Source: Yponomeuta sedellus
Taxonomy: Eukaryota > Arthropoda > Insecta > Lepidoptera > Yponomeutidae
Reading direction: 5' to 3'
DNA: 64,000 nucleotides
NCBI GenBank assembly: GCA_934045075.1
Contig: OW203722.1
Location: 6,257,264 to 6,321,263, forward strand
Shown: piece after piece, positions 21,266 through 32,324 of the stretch
How the letters are laid out: the number at the start of each line of letters is the position of its first letter
How positions within the stretch are numbered: position 1 is the first letter of the stretch
Position numbers and translations under genes: made by a program
Notes under the pieces: generated by a model
Seen by the model: the letters and a program-made list of their open reading frames with translations, nothing else
Database searches by the model: none
What the model was told of the DNA's origin: nothing

Positions 21266-23403
21266 TAGTAGAGCCAATTTAATAGGCCACATTTGCCATG
21301 TGTCAGTTTTAGCTTCATAGTGAGGTGAACTGCTAAAAATCATCGATTAAATCGAATGATTCGATACGGACTTCAAACATTTATGAATCGAATGCAGTTA
21401 TTGTGAAAGAGTACGTATAGGTACTGTAATTTTAATTGAGTTCCATCGAAAATCAAATCAAATAAACAATTATTAATCAAATCCCTGTCCCATCATTGTC
21501 TAACCAAAATTTATAAAACAAAATAAGACACGTATATAGTTTAACCAAGAAAAACTGCATTTATTCACTAGAACTAATAGAACTATAACGAGTGTTGTCA
21601 TCGTCATCACTGCTGTCCGCTCCCAAAAATATAATAAATTCTTCTTCGATAATGTTGTCTATTCTCACATCTCGTTCAAAATCATCGAAAATTATTTTCT
21701 TTGTTTTCTCGACGACTTTTCTCCAGTCTTCTGAAGTGACTTCTGCACATGCAGTTTGTAGCAGAACCATCATTTTTGCAGTACTGAAGGGTGGCTCAGT
21801 ATTGTTACGCGCTGCATGACCCTTTTGTTTGTGCCCAAATAAGCTCGATAGCGTTATACTGGCAGTGGTAAGGTGGCAATCGAATAACTTCGTGTCCATG
21901 CTCTAGTGCTATTTCATCAATTACATAGCAAGGCTTGGATGGCTTGTTTGCTTTTACCAAATTCAACAACTCAGCTTTCAATAAAGTTGGACTTGCTTCC
22001 ACATTTTTTTTTCCAGCCACGAGACAATTTCTTGCTTTTTATTTGCTTTAGTTGGTGGTTTATCAACTTGTACAAAGTTTGGACCTGGAACGAACATTAA
22101 GGACAAGCTCTAGTGTTTCCAAGAACATCCTACGAGTTTTTTTTGCCTAAAAGTGTAATAATATTATAATGAAACGAGAAACAAGAAAATATTTACAAGA
22201 TAAATCATCTAAACATTAACACTCAAACGAAAAAGATATTTATAAAACACAACAAATATTTGACTTTGACCTTATACAAAGGATTACCTGCGTTAACAAG
22301 TTGTCTTCGGATACATAAAATGAAAAAACGTTAGACCTGGCTGAACGGACGAAAGTCCTTTGCCTATTCTGCTATCAGCAGAAAAACAAGATAAAAAAAA
22401 TGAAACTGATTTTGTCTTTATCCAATTATTTTTGTATCTTTTATATTATTGAAAGAATAATATAATAATGAAAACAAAACTCTTGACAAACATTACGCAT
22501 AGGCCAAAAACAAAAAACTAAAGTTTTATTACGATACAGGTCTTGTATGGACACCTGTATAATAATATAACTTTTTAATCATAACGATACACCTATACAA
22601 CCTCCAGCTGGACCAAGAAGGTTGAACCTCTACTTAAAAAAAAAGGTTTCAATAAACGAGTCCGCGCCGACGCAACACGCATGCGCAATCGATGTTTGCG
22701 CCTTGGCGCCAATATTTAACATTTAAAAAAACTTTTCAATATAAACAAAATTTGGTTCTGTTTTTATGTAAGTATTATAGTATGAGAGTAGATAAAGTAG
22801 TGTATGACACTGTACATAACTTGGTCTTATAACAATCGTGTGATACTATAAAAAAACTCGCCTACAGTTCATTTCTTTAAAATACACTAGTGTTATAAGA
22901 ACCCTTATTATGCAACGGTATCTTAAACTACTATTTTCCCTTCTCATGCTATAAAAGTTCGTCTTTATGTGATGCATACTAGTTGTACAATCTACTAATA
23001 AAATAATCAGAATATGGAATTATGTATGGCGATACATTCCTTTACTTAGGTAATCATTGCATTCAATACAACTTTTTCACTTATGATTCCTTTGATTTTT
23101 ACGGTAACATCCCTAGTTTTTAAAAACAAAAAGGGTTGACCGACATAACCTTGTGATGAAGTTCAGTTTTTTAGGACAAACATTGTTTATTAAGCTTAGA
23201 ATGGTTTATTAGTCAAAGCAAATCGTAATATTGCCTTCTTTTGACATTATTACAATAAATTTGTATTATTAACTGAAGAAAGTGAAGCAATTGTGCAGTT
23301 CTAATTTTGAAAAACTAAATAATATTGTGTGCCCTGCGTTACAAGGTTACGTTGACGAATTTTGATGGAGTGTCAAATGTGACCTATTAAATTGGCTTTA
23401 CTG
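21266..23403 (-). mobile_element. Tc1/mariner-like DNA transposon, degenerate (2.1 kb)
   Basis: Inverted ends: the left reads tagtagagccaatttaatag and the right, reversed, cagtaaagccaatttaatag, with similarity over ~35 bp. Both are flanked by TA (21264-21265 and 23404-23405), the Tc1/mariner target duplication; CAGT-type starts are also usual for this superfamily. A transposase relic lies at 21561-22110 on the minus strand. The remaining ~1.3 kb is AT-rich and non-coding. Confidence 0.7.
21561..22110 (-). pseudogene. Transposase C-terminal part (DDE_3-like), frameshifted
   Basis: Three minus-strand frame segments line up. An upstream piece (about 22110-22020) ends in a run of A residues. The middle piece (22020-21805) has EHGHEVIRLPPYHCQYNAIE, matching the last catalytic region of Tc1/mariner-type DDE transposases, where the E after asparagine-x-isoleucine is catalytic. 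The last piece (to 21561) begins in another frame near 21825 and ends in a serine/aspartate-rich acidic tail. The N-terminal DNA-binding domain and the first catalytic aspartates are not visible. Two frame changes make it inactive. The assignment rests on the LPPYHC...NxIEL motif and the TA-flanked inverted repeats. Confidence 0.7.
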
Positions 23404-24688
23404 TAGGTTAGGTTTCATTTCATTTCATCTCATTAAATTTCATTTTCATTTCATATCAATAAAAAAATCCTACTGAAGACTGGCTGTATGGGCATGGTTC
23501 CCTTTGCCTACCAGAATGGGTGAAGAAAAAAAATTCTGCTTATATTCTTTTACAGTTGGCGCCATTTTCCAAATATTTTTTCTTTATTTAATTGCTTAAT
23601 TTTTTCGCAACTGTATTAAAAATAGTCGTTCAGTACACGTGCGGAACCGTCATTGCAACTTGTTCCGACTTGTCGGAACTCTTTCCAATGACAGCCTTTC
23701 CGCACTTGTAATGAAATATACTATTTTGTGTTTGTATATTTCCCGCTATCTAGTCACCACACCATTTGCAATGGTCGGCTAATCTTTTGCTTTGGATCCT
23801 TTTTAGCATGAAAGACTTGAAAAGAAACATTTCAATATAAGTCCCGGTTTCTTATACTCTTATGTTAACAGCTTATTAACAAGCCGTCAAAAATTGTCAT
23901 GTTTTAGTATTTGATTATTACCTAATAAGATAACTGAATATTTAACCAATTTGCAGTTATTTAAGTTATAAGGAGCAGCGAGTTTACCCAAGGTGATGTG
24001 GGCTCAATACAGCATCTATGCAATTTTCCCACAGTACATAACTCTAGCATATAGTCCTAAGTATGCAAAGTGAATATTTAAGAACCTACGACCCTGCTGC
24101 GCCGCAGCGATGTTCCAGCTGTGAACTGCGATAAAACGGGGCCCACTCCAGTTAAGGTCACATCGTATTCGGCAATCTTCTTTTTTGTTTTATTGGTCTC
24201 AATTCTCTGTCCAGGGTCTGACTGGTTTTAAATGGCCTAAGTACCAGTTTGGCTTTAGAATCCCGCCGCATGCATACCATCAGGTCAATCAACAAAGTAA
24301 TTAATAGAGGGGCATCTTGTGGCTCGGTCCGAGACCAGGTTGACATTTAGTTTTGTCCCCTGTTCCGATACGGTTTTAGCCCATAGCTTTGTCCGAATAT
24401 ACAATGTTTAAATCTGCAATATTCAACGAAACCATAAAAATACTATACTGCTCATAAAAACGAAAATCAATCTTTACGATTCGACGTCACCATTTTATCG
24501 ATAACGCCAACGCCTAACTCTAACATCGAAATATCTTGCCCAGCCCTACATTTTGGTGCACGCGCGCACGGTTTGGCAACAACGCACATTCGCACATCGA
24601 GCAGCATGTGTCTCTTTCGCTCAGTGCACTTGATAACGCGGTCTCTGTCTCTTCCTAATTCACTCAGTTCAAAACTCGGCTTATTATT
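23404..24688. other. No gene seen
   Basis: Unassigned. A 62-codon minus-strand frame at 24158-24346 has no recognisable domain. Confidence 0.4.
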
Positions 24689-24689
24689 A

Positions 24690-24780
24690 TTATTATTAAT
24701 ACTTTATTGCACCATAAAATTGTACAATGCGGCGAACTTAATGCCATAAGCATTTTCTACCAGTCAACCGCAGGAGGTAT
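24690..24780 (-). repeat. LINE 3'-tail relic
   Basis: Begins with tttattgcaccataaaattg, then gtacaatgcggcgaacttaa; the same class as 12625-12690. Confidence 0.4.
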
Positions 24781-25105
24781 AACGAAAACTTGGCCTGTAA
24801 TATATATATACATAAACATCACAATGTCCGTAAAATACAAATGATACCTATGTACACACTGTAAGAGACAAGGAATACCATATAAATTACCATACATATA
24901 AAATCTAAATATAATGAATGGGGAGGACAGACATCGGAAAGACTCTTCACATAAGGCTTATTCCTATTTAAACCATCACATAATTTTATATTCGGTTTCT
25001 TTGAATGTTTAGGACTTTGAGCACAGAGCACCTATGAGTAATTTGGTGGTAACATGGCTTACATTTTATCTATGAATACGGCACGATTACACATTTACAC
25101 GTTGT
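24781..25105. other. No gene seen
   Basis: AT-rich spacer before the 5S-SINE. Confidence 0.4.
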
Positions 25106-25115
25106 ATAAGCATAC

Positions 25116-25471
25116 GAAGCGAAGCGCTCGTGGCCTAGTCGAACCGAGTGATTGAAATCAATCGCTTGTGTTAAGCAACAAAAGGCACGGTCAGGCGCAG
25201 GATGGGTGACCGTCTTGTGACTACCGCTAGCGGCATTTTTCCGAGCGCTTCCGTGCTTCGCAAGGCGTTGGTGCCGGCTGTCATGTAATGCCAGTCGTTA
25301 AGCCATGTCAGAGGCCTTATGGGCTTGATAACTTCTGACAGTAAGACCCGCCACTGTCTTACAATCCTCCACCAAGCCGGACTTGGCCCCCGTGGTGGAG
25401 TACGGCCTAACCTTTATGCGATGCAGGAAGAGACCCGTGCCCCAGCAGTGGGGATACAAGGGTTGATATCG
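25116..25471 (+). mobile_element. Full-length 5S-rRNA-derived SINE
   Basis: 356 bp flanked by the 10-bp repeat ataagcatac (25106-25115 and 25472-25481). The first ~120 bp hold a 5S-rRNA-like segment: gttaagcaac at 25171-25180, cggtcaggcgcaggatgggt, then gaccgtc. In 5S genes this is the internal RNA polymerase III promoter (A box, intermediate element and C box). The body and the tail ggcccccgtggtggagtac...gtgccccagcagtggggata...gggttgatatc follow. This is the best full-length reference copy in the window. Confidence 0.85.
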
Positions 25472-25481
25472 ATAAGCATAC

Positions 25482-25950
25482 ATTAAACTACGCTAATATA
25501 GAGGACAAATGAGTATAGGTGTATTTTTCTCATAAGACTGTTTTTAGAGGATGTGCGTATGACGTAATGAAAGCAACGCCACCATGCTGGGTGCTCGTAA
25601 TTTCAAGAGTTAACCGTGGTCGATGCAGAAAATAACACGCCATTTGAACTTTGCTAATGCACCATTTACAGAATATGGCGGTCTTTACTAACGCTTTCTC
25701 GCATTGTACTGACGTGGGAGTTTAATTAAGAAAATGTGATAGTTTAGAGTACTCAAAATTTTAAATTAGGGCCTAGATTTCCTGCGCCAAACCTTTCCAC
25801 TAGTCTTATTTAATTTTATTGATTTGGTGTAAAAAAACAGATAACAATCGTTACACGATATAGGTAATTAGATAAAACATTTATTGGTTGGACACCTACA
25901 CGTGTACAAAACTAAGCCGTAGAAATATAATGACTAGTCACAGCACGAAG
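25482..25950. other. No gene seen
   Basis: Unassigned; no frame or matched repeat. Confidence 0.4.
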
Positions 25951-25951
25951 A

Positions 25952-26010
25952 AAGCACAAACAAAACAGTATCATACATAACTTATGTATGATACTGTTTT
26001 GTTTGTGCTT
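25952..26010. repeat. 59-bp perfect palindrome
   Basis: aagcacaaacaaaacagtat plus nine more bases is followed, after one central base, by its exact reverse complement ending at 26010. No transposon ends or target duplication are visible. Confidence 0.9.
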
Positions 26011-26273
26011 GCGTTGCGTTCATAGCGTATAATAGCTCTATACACAGCTTGACAAAGTGCCGACCTTTTGACCTCCTCACAGGCCATTTTGACCCTAGGG
26101 ATCCGATAGATATAGATTTGACGGAACGACTTTTACAGCAGTACTCACAAGACCACCGTAGTAGAATGGAAACGGTATATAAAATAATTCACATAAGCAT
26201 AATACAGAAAATTAGCCTTAAAAAGTACAATAATGTACGTGGACCGGTTTTCGGCTATTTGTTCGGCTTATTT

Positions 26274-26460
26274 TGATTTATCATTGTAAATTGGTCACTA
26301 ATCCAGTGTTTATAGTCGTAATATTTATATTAATTTTAATTTAACATTGTAAATCGGCTACTAATCTGCTATTTACAGTCGTAGTATTTGTATTCATTTT
26401 GACTTATCATTGTAAATTGGCCACTAATCTACTATTTGCAGCCGTAGTTTATTTCACAAC
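26274..26460. repeat. 63-bp tandem repeat, about 3 copies
   Basis: cattgtaaat recurs at 26282, 26345 and 26408. Units share gactaatct-like and agtcgtagtattt-like words at about 80-85% identity. Confidence 0.85.
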
Positions 26461-26639
26461 TGAGGCCATTTGAACAGCCAATGAGATCATTATAAACTAC
26501 TAAACACTTGACGAGAGATTTTTGAAGAACTTCGCAATTCGTCGCAAAACCAAACTTTTGGGGAAATTTCCGGAGTGAACTGGATTACATTTAATTTTTT
26601 CAGGATACTGGATGGCTTCGTTATTAAAATTTAGATGTA

Positions 26640-26935
26640 GAGCGGCGACAGCCCAGTGGATACAACAATGGACTCGGAAGAGACCCCGGTTCGATTCCCA
26701 GTTCGGGCATGTACCAATGTCTTTGTTTTCTAAGTTATGTTCATTTATTTTGTGAAGATATAGTAACAATACCACTAGCTAACGGTGAACGGTGACATTG
26801 TGAAAACTTGAGTGTCTGAGGTATCGGAATACCTCAGCGATTGATATTGCCAATCGACGGCGGGCACGCTTGGTAATTAAGCCCATACTATCTCTCTCTC
26901 TAAGAAAGCCTACAGTGAGACGCATAGCTACATAA
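26640..26935 (+). mobile_element. SINE S1, near full length, tail A
   Basis: The tRNA-like head has a B-box-type gttcgattcccagttc. Then come catgtaccaatg, the tgacattgtgaaaacttgag block, tctgaggta...cctcagcg and the tail tctctctctctaagaaagcc. Copies of the head with different tails occur at 45850-46172 (tail B) and 55601-55856 (tail C). Confidence 0.75.
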
Positions 26936-26939
26936 AAAA

Positions 26940-27768
26940 GTGGAATATTTACCGTCATGGCCAGTGCTCGCCAGATATTAAATGATAGATGCGAAGCCAG
27001 AAGCTAAAAGTTTTGTGACATGTTTGATCTAGTTACCTTAATGTGGAAGTCAGTTTTTTTTCATCAAAAATAAAGTTTTCCAGCCTAGCGCTGCCTGTTT
27101 TCGTTAAGGTACTTACACAAACTATTGTGACAGGTTGCGTAAAGAAAAAGAAACTTTTTTGTTCTTAAAGTAGGTTAGACATATTATTGTACTGTTGCCC
27201 TCCGTATAGATCAACAATGCGGTATGATGCCTTATATAATAGAAAACGAAACATTATTTTAGGGTTCCGTATTTCAAAAGGAAAAACGGAACCCTTAAAG
27301 GAACACTTTGTGGACCTTCCGTCTGTCTGCCAAGACCTTAATCTCGGTAACGCGAGCAGGTATCAAGTCGAAATTAAAATCGTATACTCAAGTACTCGTA
27401 CTTACGACGAATTTAGTACACAATTTTGAAATAAATTAAATGAATCTAATAATATCTAATTAATAATGGCCACCGATATGAAAAAAAAATTGTCCCCGTG
27501 TCAATGAAATGATAAACTAAATTTTTTGGCGGGAGACCACAAGACGTTGCGACCGGTGCAAACGCACCTTCCCCTTTTATTTATTTCGATGATATTTAAT
27601 CAGGTTTCTCATAAAGATGAAAAATTATTTGTATTTCATTGGTTGGATCACATAAATAAAATAATAATAGTATCGGAGAAATGATATATGTTTGAGAATA
27701 TTTATTTTTTATTTATTAGTTATTATTACTCATTGTTTCTTCTTTTTCATCTTCTTTTTCATGCTATA
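26940..27768. other. No gene seen
   Basis: Unassigned. ttagggttccgtatttcaaa is followed closely by its partial inverse aaaacggaaccctta (27259-27297), a short inverted repeat. Confidence 0.4.
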
Positions 27769-27769
27769 T

Positions 27770-27890
27770 TGTGTAGTCCACTGCTGGACAAAACCCTCCC
27801 CTAATGAGCGCCATAGCGCCCTTCAGCTTGCCGCATCCAACATCTGCCGGCAGTTTTTCGCAGATCGTCATCCCACCTGGTCGGAGGGCA
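27770..27890 (-). repeat. LINE 3'-end relic
   Basis: gtagtccactgctggacaaa, then cctcccctaatgagcgccat, as in the copy at 47605-47845, but the rest diverges. Confidence 0.5.
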
Positions 27891-27899
27891 TTATTTAAA

Positions 27900-29005
27900 T
27901 ACTTTAAATTAAGCGATAAGTTTTTGAGAAGTACTAATATTATGTTGTTCAGAAATATGATTGTGTGACTGTGTGGACTGAAAGTCCTAAAACAAAAAAG
28001 AGTCCGGCTGGAAATATAAAACGTTTGTAGGTATATTTCTTGTAAACTAATAACTTTTTTCTTAGAAAACGAAGTAAATCTAAAGGTACTAATTTACCGC
28101 TATACAGGGACATATATTACTGGTCTGAAGACCTTTTAACAACGGAGGGTCCTGCTGGAAAAACATGCAAGTTTTTTGGCTAACTGTTCTAAAGGTACTA
28201 TAATTTTACTTATACTATTCAGAAGGTACTAATTACTACGTAAGTAAAACTTTTGTAGTATAATCGAATCAGACCAAAGGTCCTGCTGGGTATACGGACA
28301 TGAAAAAAAAAGGAATCGAAAAAGAGTTTAATTATCTGCATTAAATCTCCATAGTAGATAACTTATTTATTATAATTCTTTTAAGACATGGCTAAAAAAA
28401 ACAAAATTTTTTGAGTATTTTAGGATAAAACGAAATTAAAACTGTAGTACTTAGTTTCGCAGGTCACTGTATTTATATTGTGTAAATTCCTACCTACAAA
28501 TTTGTACGGAATATTCGGTACGCGAATCTATCTCGCACTTAGCTGACTTTTTCTTCAAAAACGGCTTACCCAACACAACCAGCCAGCTGTTAGGATCCAG
28601 CATCAGTCAACCCATATTGTTTCACAACCTCCTTTGTTAAAGTTCCTTGTAGATACTTCGAAGATTACTTAAGGCGCGTGGCCCATCCCTGGGCATCACT
28701 GAACGATGATTTATCGGCCTCTGGGACGTATTTACTTTCAACTTTGTTAACTCGGCGTTGTAACAGTTGATGCTATCATTATACCCTTGTACTTTACATG
28801 TGCACGCAGCTTTACATAAGCTTCTAAGTAGGTTATGGATATAGCGACACTTGTTTAATACTCTAGAATAGATTACATTAATACTCTTTACTGCAAACCA
28901 TATATTTTGAGAGTACATGAAAAAAATAAATATACTTAACTTAACACTGTATTATTTTAAGTTTAAACACGGCATAAAGTTATATTGAGTATTATTTTTT
29001 ATTTA
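27900..29005. other. Unassigned; short internal repeats, no gene
   Basis: Between 28080 and 28290 the words aaggtacta and ggtcctgctgg each occur more than once, perhaps a decayed tandem repeat. A 93-codon minus-strand frame at 28637-28918 has no domain I recognise. Confidence 0.35.
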
Positions 29006-29009
29006 GTAG

Positions 29010-29262
29010 GCTTTCTCGCAGAAAGAGAGAGATTCTCCACGCGTGCTCAGCGCGGATTGGCAATTTCAAGCCTTGAGAATACCTCAGACACTCAGGTTTC
29101 CTCACAATGTCTTCCTTCACGTTTACCGAGTGGTATTGTTACTGTAACATCACAAATTAAAATAACTTAGAAATCAAAGTCACACGTGCCGGGATTTCAA
29201 CCCACGACATCGCGATTGAATAGCCGGTGTTCTACGACTTCGCTACCACCGCTCTATCGCAT
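29010..29262 (-). mobile_element. SINE S1, full length, tail A
   Basis: In reverse: a tRNA-like head ending near 29262 (agagcggtggtagcgaagtc) with a B-box-like region, then the cctcagacactcaggtttcc block, and the tail aatctctctctttctgcgag. tcctcacaatgtcttccttc is the conserved centre on the plus strand. Confidence 0.8.
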
Positions 29263-29387
29263 CACACCGATTAAATTTTTGAAATAAGAACACCGTTATA
29301 AAAAAACCTTCATATTTAATATTTAAAATCTCCCGTTTATTTGCGTAGTAAGTAGCAGATTTTTTAATCATAGAAAAAACCCCATAC

Positions 29388-29735
29388 TGTTGGGGCACAG
29401 GTATCTTTCTGCATAGCAGGAAGGTTAGGTTAGGCTATACTCCACCACGGAGGCCTAGTCCGGATTTGTGGAGGATTGTAAGATAGTGGCGGGCCTTACT
29501 GTCAGAAGTTATCAAGCCGCCGACAAGGTATCTAACATGGCTTAACGACTGCCATTACATTACAGCCGGCACCAACGGTTTAACGTGCCTTGCAAAGCAC
29601 GGAAGCGCTCGGAAAAACTGCCACTTGCGGTAGTCACGGGATGGTCACCCATCCAGGACCTGACCACGGCAATCGTTGCTTTACCCAAGTGATTGATTTC
29701 AATCACTCGGTTCCACCAGGTCAAGAGCGCTTAAA
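29388..29735 (-). mobile_element. 5S-rRNA-derived SINE, near full length
   Basis: Minus-strand copy. The 5S-like part is at about 29655-29710 (reverse of ggatgggtgacc, then gtaaagcaac, then gattgaaatcaatcac), and the tail toward 29388 reads ...gtgccccaacag in reverse. A few bases differ from the full copy at 25116-25471. Confidence 0.8.
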
Positions 29736-29739
29736 GAAA

Positions 29740-30650
29740 TATATAATAAATTGTTTCACAAAAAAATGTTAAGTAACTTTCATTCTATGGACCCGCTGTA
29801 CCACACGCAAAAAACATGAACTTAAGTGTTAGTTATTTGAGATCAAAGTTGACTGCAGCGACCCATTTTTAGCTGTCACATATCAAAGTCCATGCTATTA
29901 CTCTTTACCAAAATATAAGGACCAGGAAAATGTACTTGTGGCCGAGATTCCAAGACTCTAACCCTTACGACTTAAAAAATAAGACATAGTTTTCTTTGAT
30001 CGGGCACCGTTAATATTGTAGGCCCGTATCCTATTTCTTCCCATGCCATTACTCCCCTCAATCACCTTTGGAAATAAATGCCTTTATTATGTATGCAGAT
30101 GTCAAGAGTAAAAGGCCGGAGATCATATAATTTAGTTTTCAATTCCCTTCTAGCAAAAGTTTTAGAATGACACACTCATGAAAAAATGTGTGCATTTATT
30201 TCTTGTGTTAAGATACGTGATTTCTGCTTCTTCCTCTTCTTAAAAGACGGTTGAAGTTAAGTCTGCCTTATTGGCTTCAACATAAGTGCTATAATTCAAC
30301 CCAGAGTATGATGGTACACAATGTACTGTACGGTCAGCTTAGTAAAAATGGTAAGTAATTTTCTTTGAGCTTAGCGAAGATACTTACAGAGAAGATAGGA
30401 CCCTATTTCGTCGGGCTTAAAATTTATGGTCGCAGTTTGTACCATCAACGTAAAAACAAAAGACGGTGGTAACTTTTTACTGCTTATAGTTGCAACCACC
30501 GTTTCTGCACAGCATTCAGAGAGCCAAGAACTGAAATTTGCATGTCGGATTCCAAGACAGCAGGTACTTACACTTAAGTTAATGGTTAACTTTAGGAGGA
30601 GTCTTCAAAGTTGGTTTAAATGTGCTAGCTTACAAATTTGCTACTAACCG
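29740..30650. other. No gene seen
   Basis: Unassigned. A 73-codon plus-strand frame at 30426-30647 matches nothing known to me. Confidence 0.4.
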
Positions 30651-30654
30651 CTAA

Positions 30655-30890
30655 GTATGAAGGAAAACATTGTGAAGGTCCGTGGTTGACTCAGCCCGCA
30701 TTGATTTGTCTTTCCTGTGGGCTTGACCGACTTAGCTGTCAGGATAGTATAGATGCTGGGCAAGCCCCCTTCATCTAAAAAAACAATGTCTCAGGCGCTG
30801 CAGTATCCGATTGGTCTCTTCAGTCATTTAGTTCGGGTGAAGGTGCCACTGGATGCTGTATAAATCATCTTATTGATATCCATTATGATC
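30655..30890 (+). mobile_element. SINE S1 with tail B, 5' truncated
   Basis: A stub of the S1 centre (gaaggaaaacattgtgaagg) leads into tail B: tcctgtgggcttgaccgact, gctgtcaggatagtatagat, gctgggcaagcccccttcat, gatgctgtataaatc. Tail B alone recurs at 32330-32490, and with the head at 45850-46172. Confidence 0.7.
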
Positions 30891-30923
30891 GCTAATAAAT
30901 GAATATGAATATGAATATTGACA

Positions 30924-30980
30924 CCAGTAAAATTGACATAATATGAGCACAACAGGCAAATACTATGTCAATTTTACTGG
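30924..30980. repeat. Inverted repeat, 17-bp arms
   Basis: ccagtaaaattgacata and its perfect reverse complement, separated by 23 nt. Confidence 0.85.
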
Positions 30981-31057
30981 TTATTTTGTTTTTGTGATGT
31001 GTCTTGTTGCTATATTAAATGTCTTTCTTTCTTTATTGTGTAGATGCAAAAGCCAAA

Positions 31058-31230
31058 CGGTCGGTGGTAACGAGTGGCGGCTGAGATCCGGGCGTCCCAA
31101 TGGTCGGACGATGTGGTCACGTCGGCAGGTGGACGCGAATGGAGAGAGACCGCGAAGCTTGGCGTGATGGGTAAAAGGCCTAGCAGTGGGTAGTGGGCAG
31201 AAATGGGCTGATGATGCTAATGAAAGGTCA
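31058..31230 (+). pseudogene. LINE C-terminal fragment
   Basis: One plus frame reads WSDDVVTSAGGREWRETA from 31101, the conserved C-terminal end of lepidopteran LINE polyproteins. A frame change lies just upstream. The 3' part ggcctagcagtgggtagtgg and gctgatgatgctaatga is the usual tail. Confidence 0.65.
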
Positions 31231-31555
31231 AAGTTTACAAGACTAGGTATGAAGGACGACGCCTAGGCAGTCGTTGAATTGGATATGCAACATGGCAACA
31301 CTGTATTTGTATATATGCATATCCTAGTATATCCTATTATTTTTTATTTTTTTTTTTCTTTCAGTACAATTTTGAACTGAACTGAGCTGAATATACGTAT
31401 TCTGTATGCATATTACGTATTCTATTCTATACAACTATTACTCTTTATTACATATAAGTATTCTATTCAGTATGGTATTTCCCATGATTGCACCACACCG
31501 CAGTCTGTAACACCTACTGGCACTGTGGTCTGTAACACCTACTGACACTGGCACT
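31231..31555. other. No gene seen
   Basis: AT-rich with stepwise repeats of attacgtattctattc-like words and a duplicated ctgtaacacctactg (about 31504 and 31531). Confidence 0.35.
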
Positions 31556-31559
31556 GCGG

Positions 31560-31617
31560 CAAGTGCCGGCATCAGCGAAATTTCGGCCTCTTTAGAATAT
31601 TCTCTGTATTATTTACA
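31560..31617 (-). mobile_element. tRL fragment
   Basis: gccggcatcagcgaaatttc, then cctctttagaatattctctg, matches the segment of tRL units just 5' of the tRNA-like part, reversed. No target duplication seen. Confidence 0.6.
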
Positions 31618-31727
31618 TTGATATTAGCAAGAGGAATTCAATCGGGCAGGCGTGGAAGGTTTTCAAGATAGCTAAAAAGTGTTGTGTCACAGTTTCTCGA
31701 TAGAAGCGATGGTAGCCCAGTGAGTAG

Positions 31728-31965
31728 ATCCATCCATCCATCCATCCATCCATCCATCCATCCATCCATCCATCCATCCATCCATCCATCCATCCATCCA
31801 TCCATCCATCCATCCATCCATCCATCCATCCATCCATCCATCCATCCATCCATCCATCCATCCATCCATCCATCCATCCATCCATCCATCCATCCATCCA
31901 TCCATCCATCCATCCATCCATCCATCCATCCATCCATCCATCCATCCATCCATCCATCCATCCAT
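31728..31965. repeat. (CATC)n microsatellite, ~59 units
   Basis: 238 bp of pure CATC/GATG units abutting the 3' end of a minus-strand LINE relic at 31966. Met-Asp-Gly-Trp and Ser-Ile-His-Pro frames through it are artefacts. Confidence 0.98.
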
Positions 31966-32085
31966 TTCAGCCTATTGCAGTCCACTGCTGGACATAAGCC
32001 TCCCCCAGGGTGCGCCACAAGACCCGATCTCCCGTTTTCGCCATCCAGTCACCACCAACCACCTTTTTCAGGTCGTCGGTCCAAT
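31966..32085 (-). repeat. LINE 3'-end relic next to the CATC tract
   Basis: cctattgcagtccactgctg then cataagcctcccccagggtg and accaaccacctttttcaggt, a lepidopteran LINE 3' region in reverse orientation. The LINE's 3' end points into the microsatellite. Confidence 0.65.
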
Positions 32086-32202
32086 TTATTGATTTAGTAG
32101 ATCAATTTACTCGAAAGCGAGAAACCTAGGTTCGATTCACAATGCGGACGTGTATCTATGACTTTTTTTACATTCAAAGATACGTAAATCTGTGAAGGAA
32201 AT

Positions 32203-32289
32203 TTTAAAACCTATTTAGAGGCTAAAAATTCCACCCATGCCGGGATTCGAACCCGCGACCTAGTTAGTGCATTAAAAATAATATAATTA
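32203..32289. mobile_element. 87-bp tRL insertion with inversion
   Basis: Flanked by the 10-bp repeat tgaaggaaat (32193-32202 and 32290-32299). The left ~60 bp are minus-strand tRL (aacctatttagaggctaaaa through the T-arm part). At about 32262 it switches to the plus-strand 3' end (agttagtgcattaaaaataa). Confidence 0.85.
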
Positions 32290-32324
32290 TGAAGGAAATG
32301 TGAAATCAAATGAAGGAAACACAC

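Noticed and set aside
31284..31301. BEL LTR fragment
   Set aside because: tggcaacactgtatttg also occurs near the LTR start, but the match is ~17 bp and the flanks do not continue it.
31613..32097. Met-Asp-Gly-Trp and Ser-Ile-His-Pro repeat proteins
   Set aside because: Translation of a CATC microsatellite on both strands.
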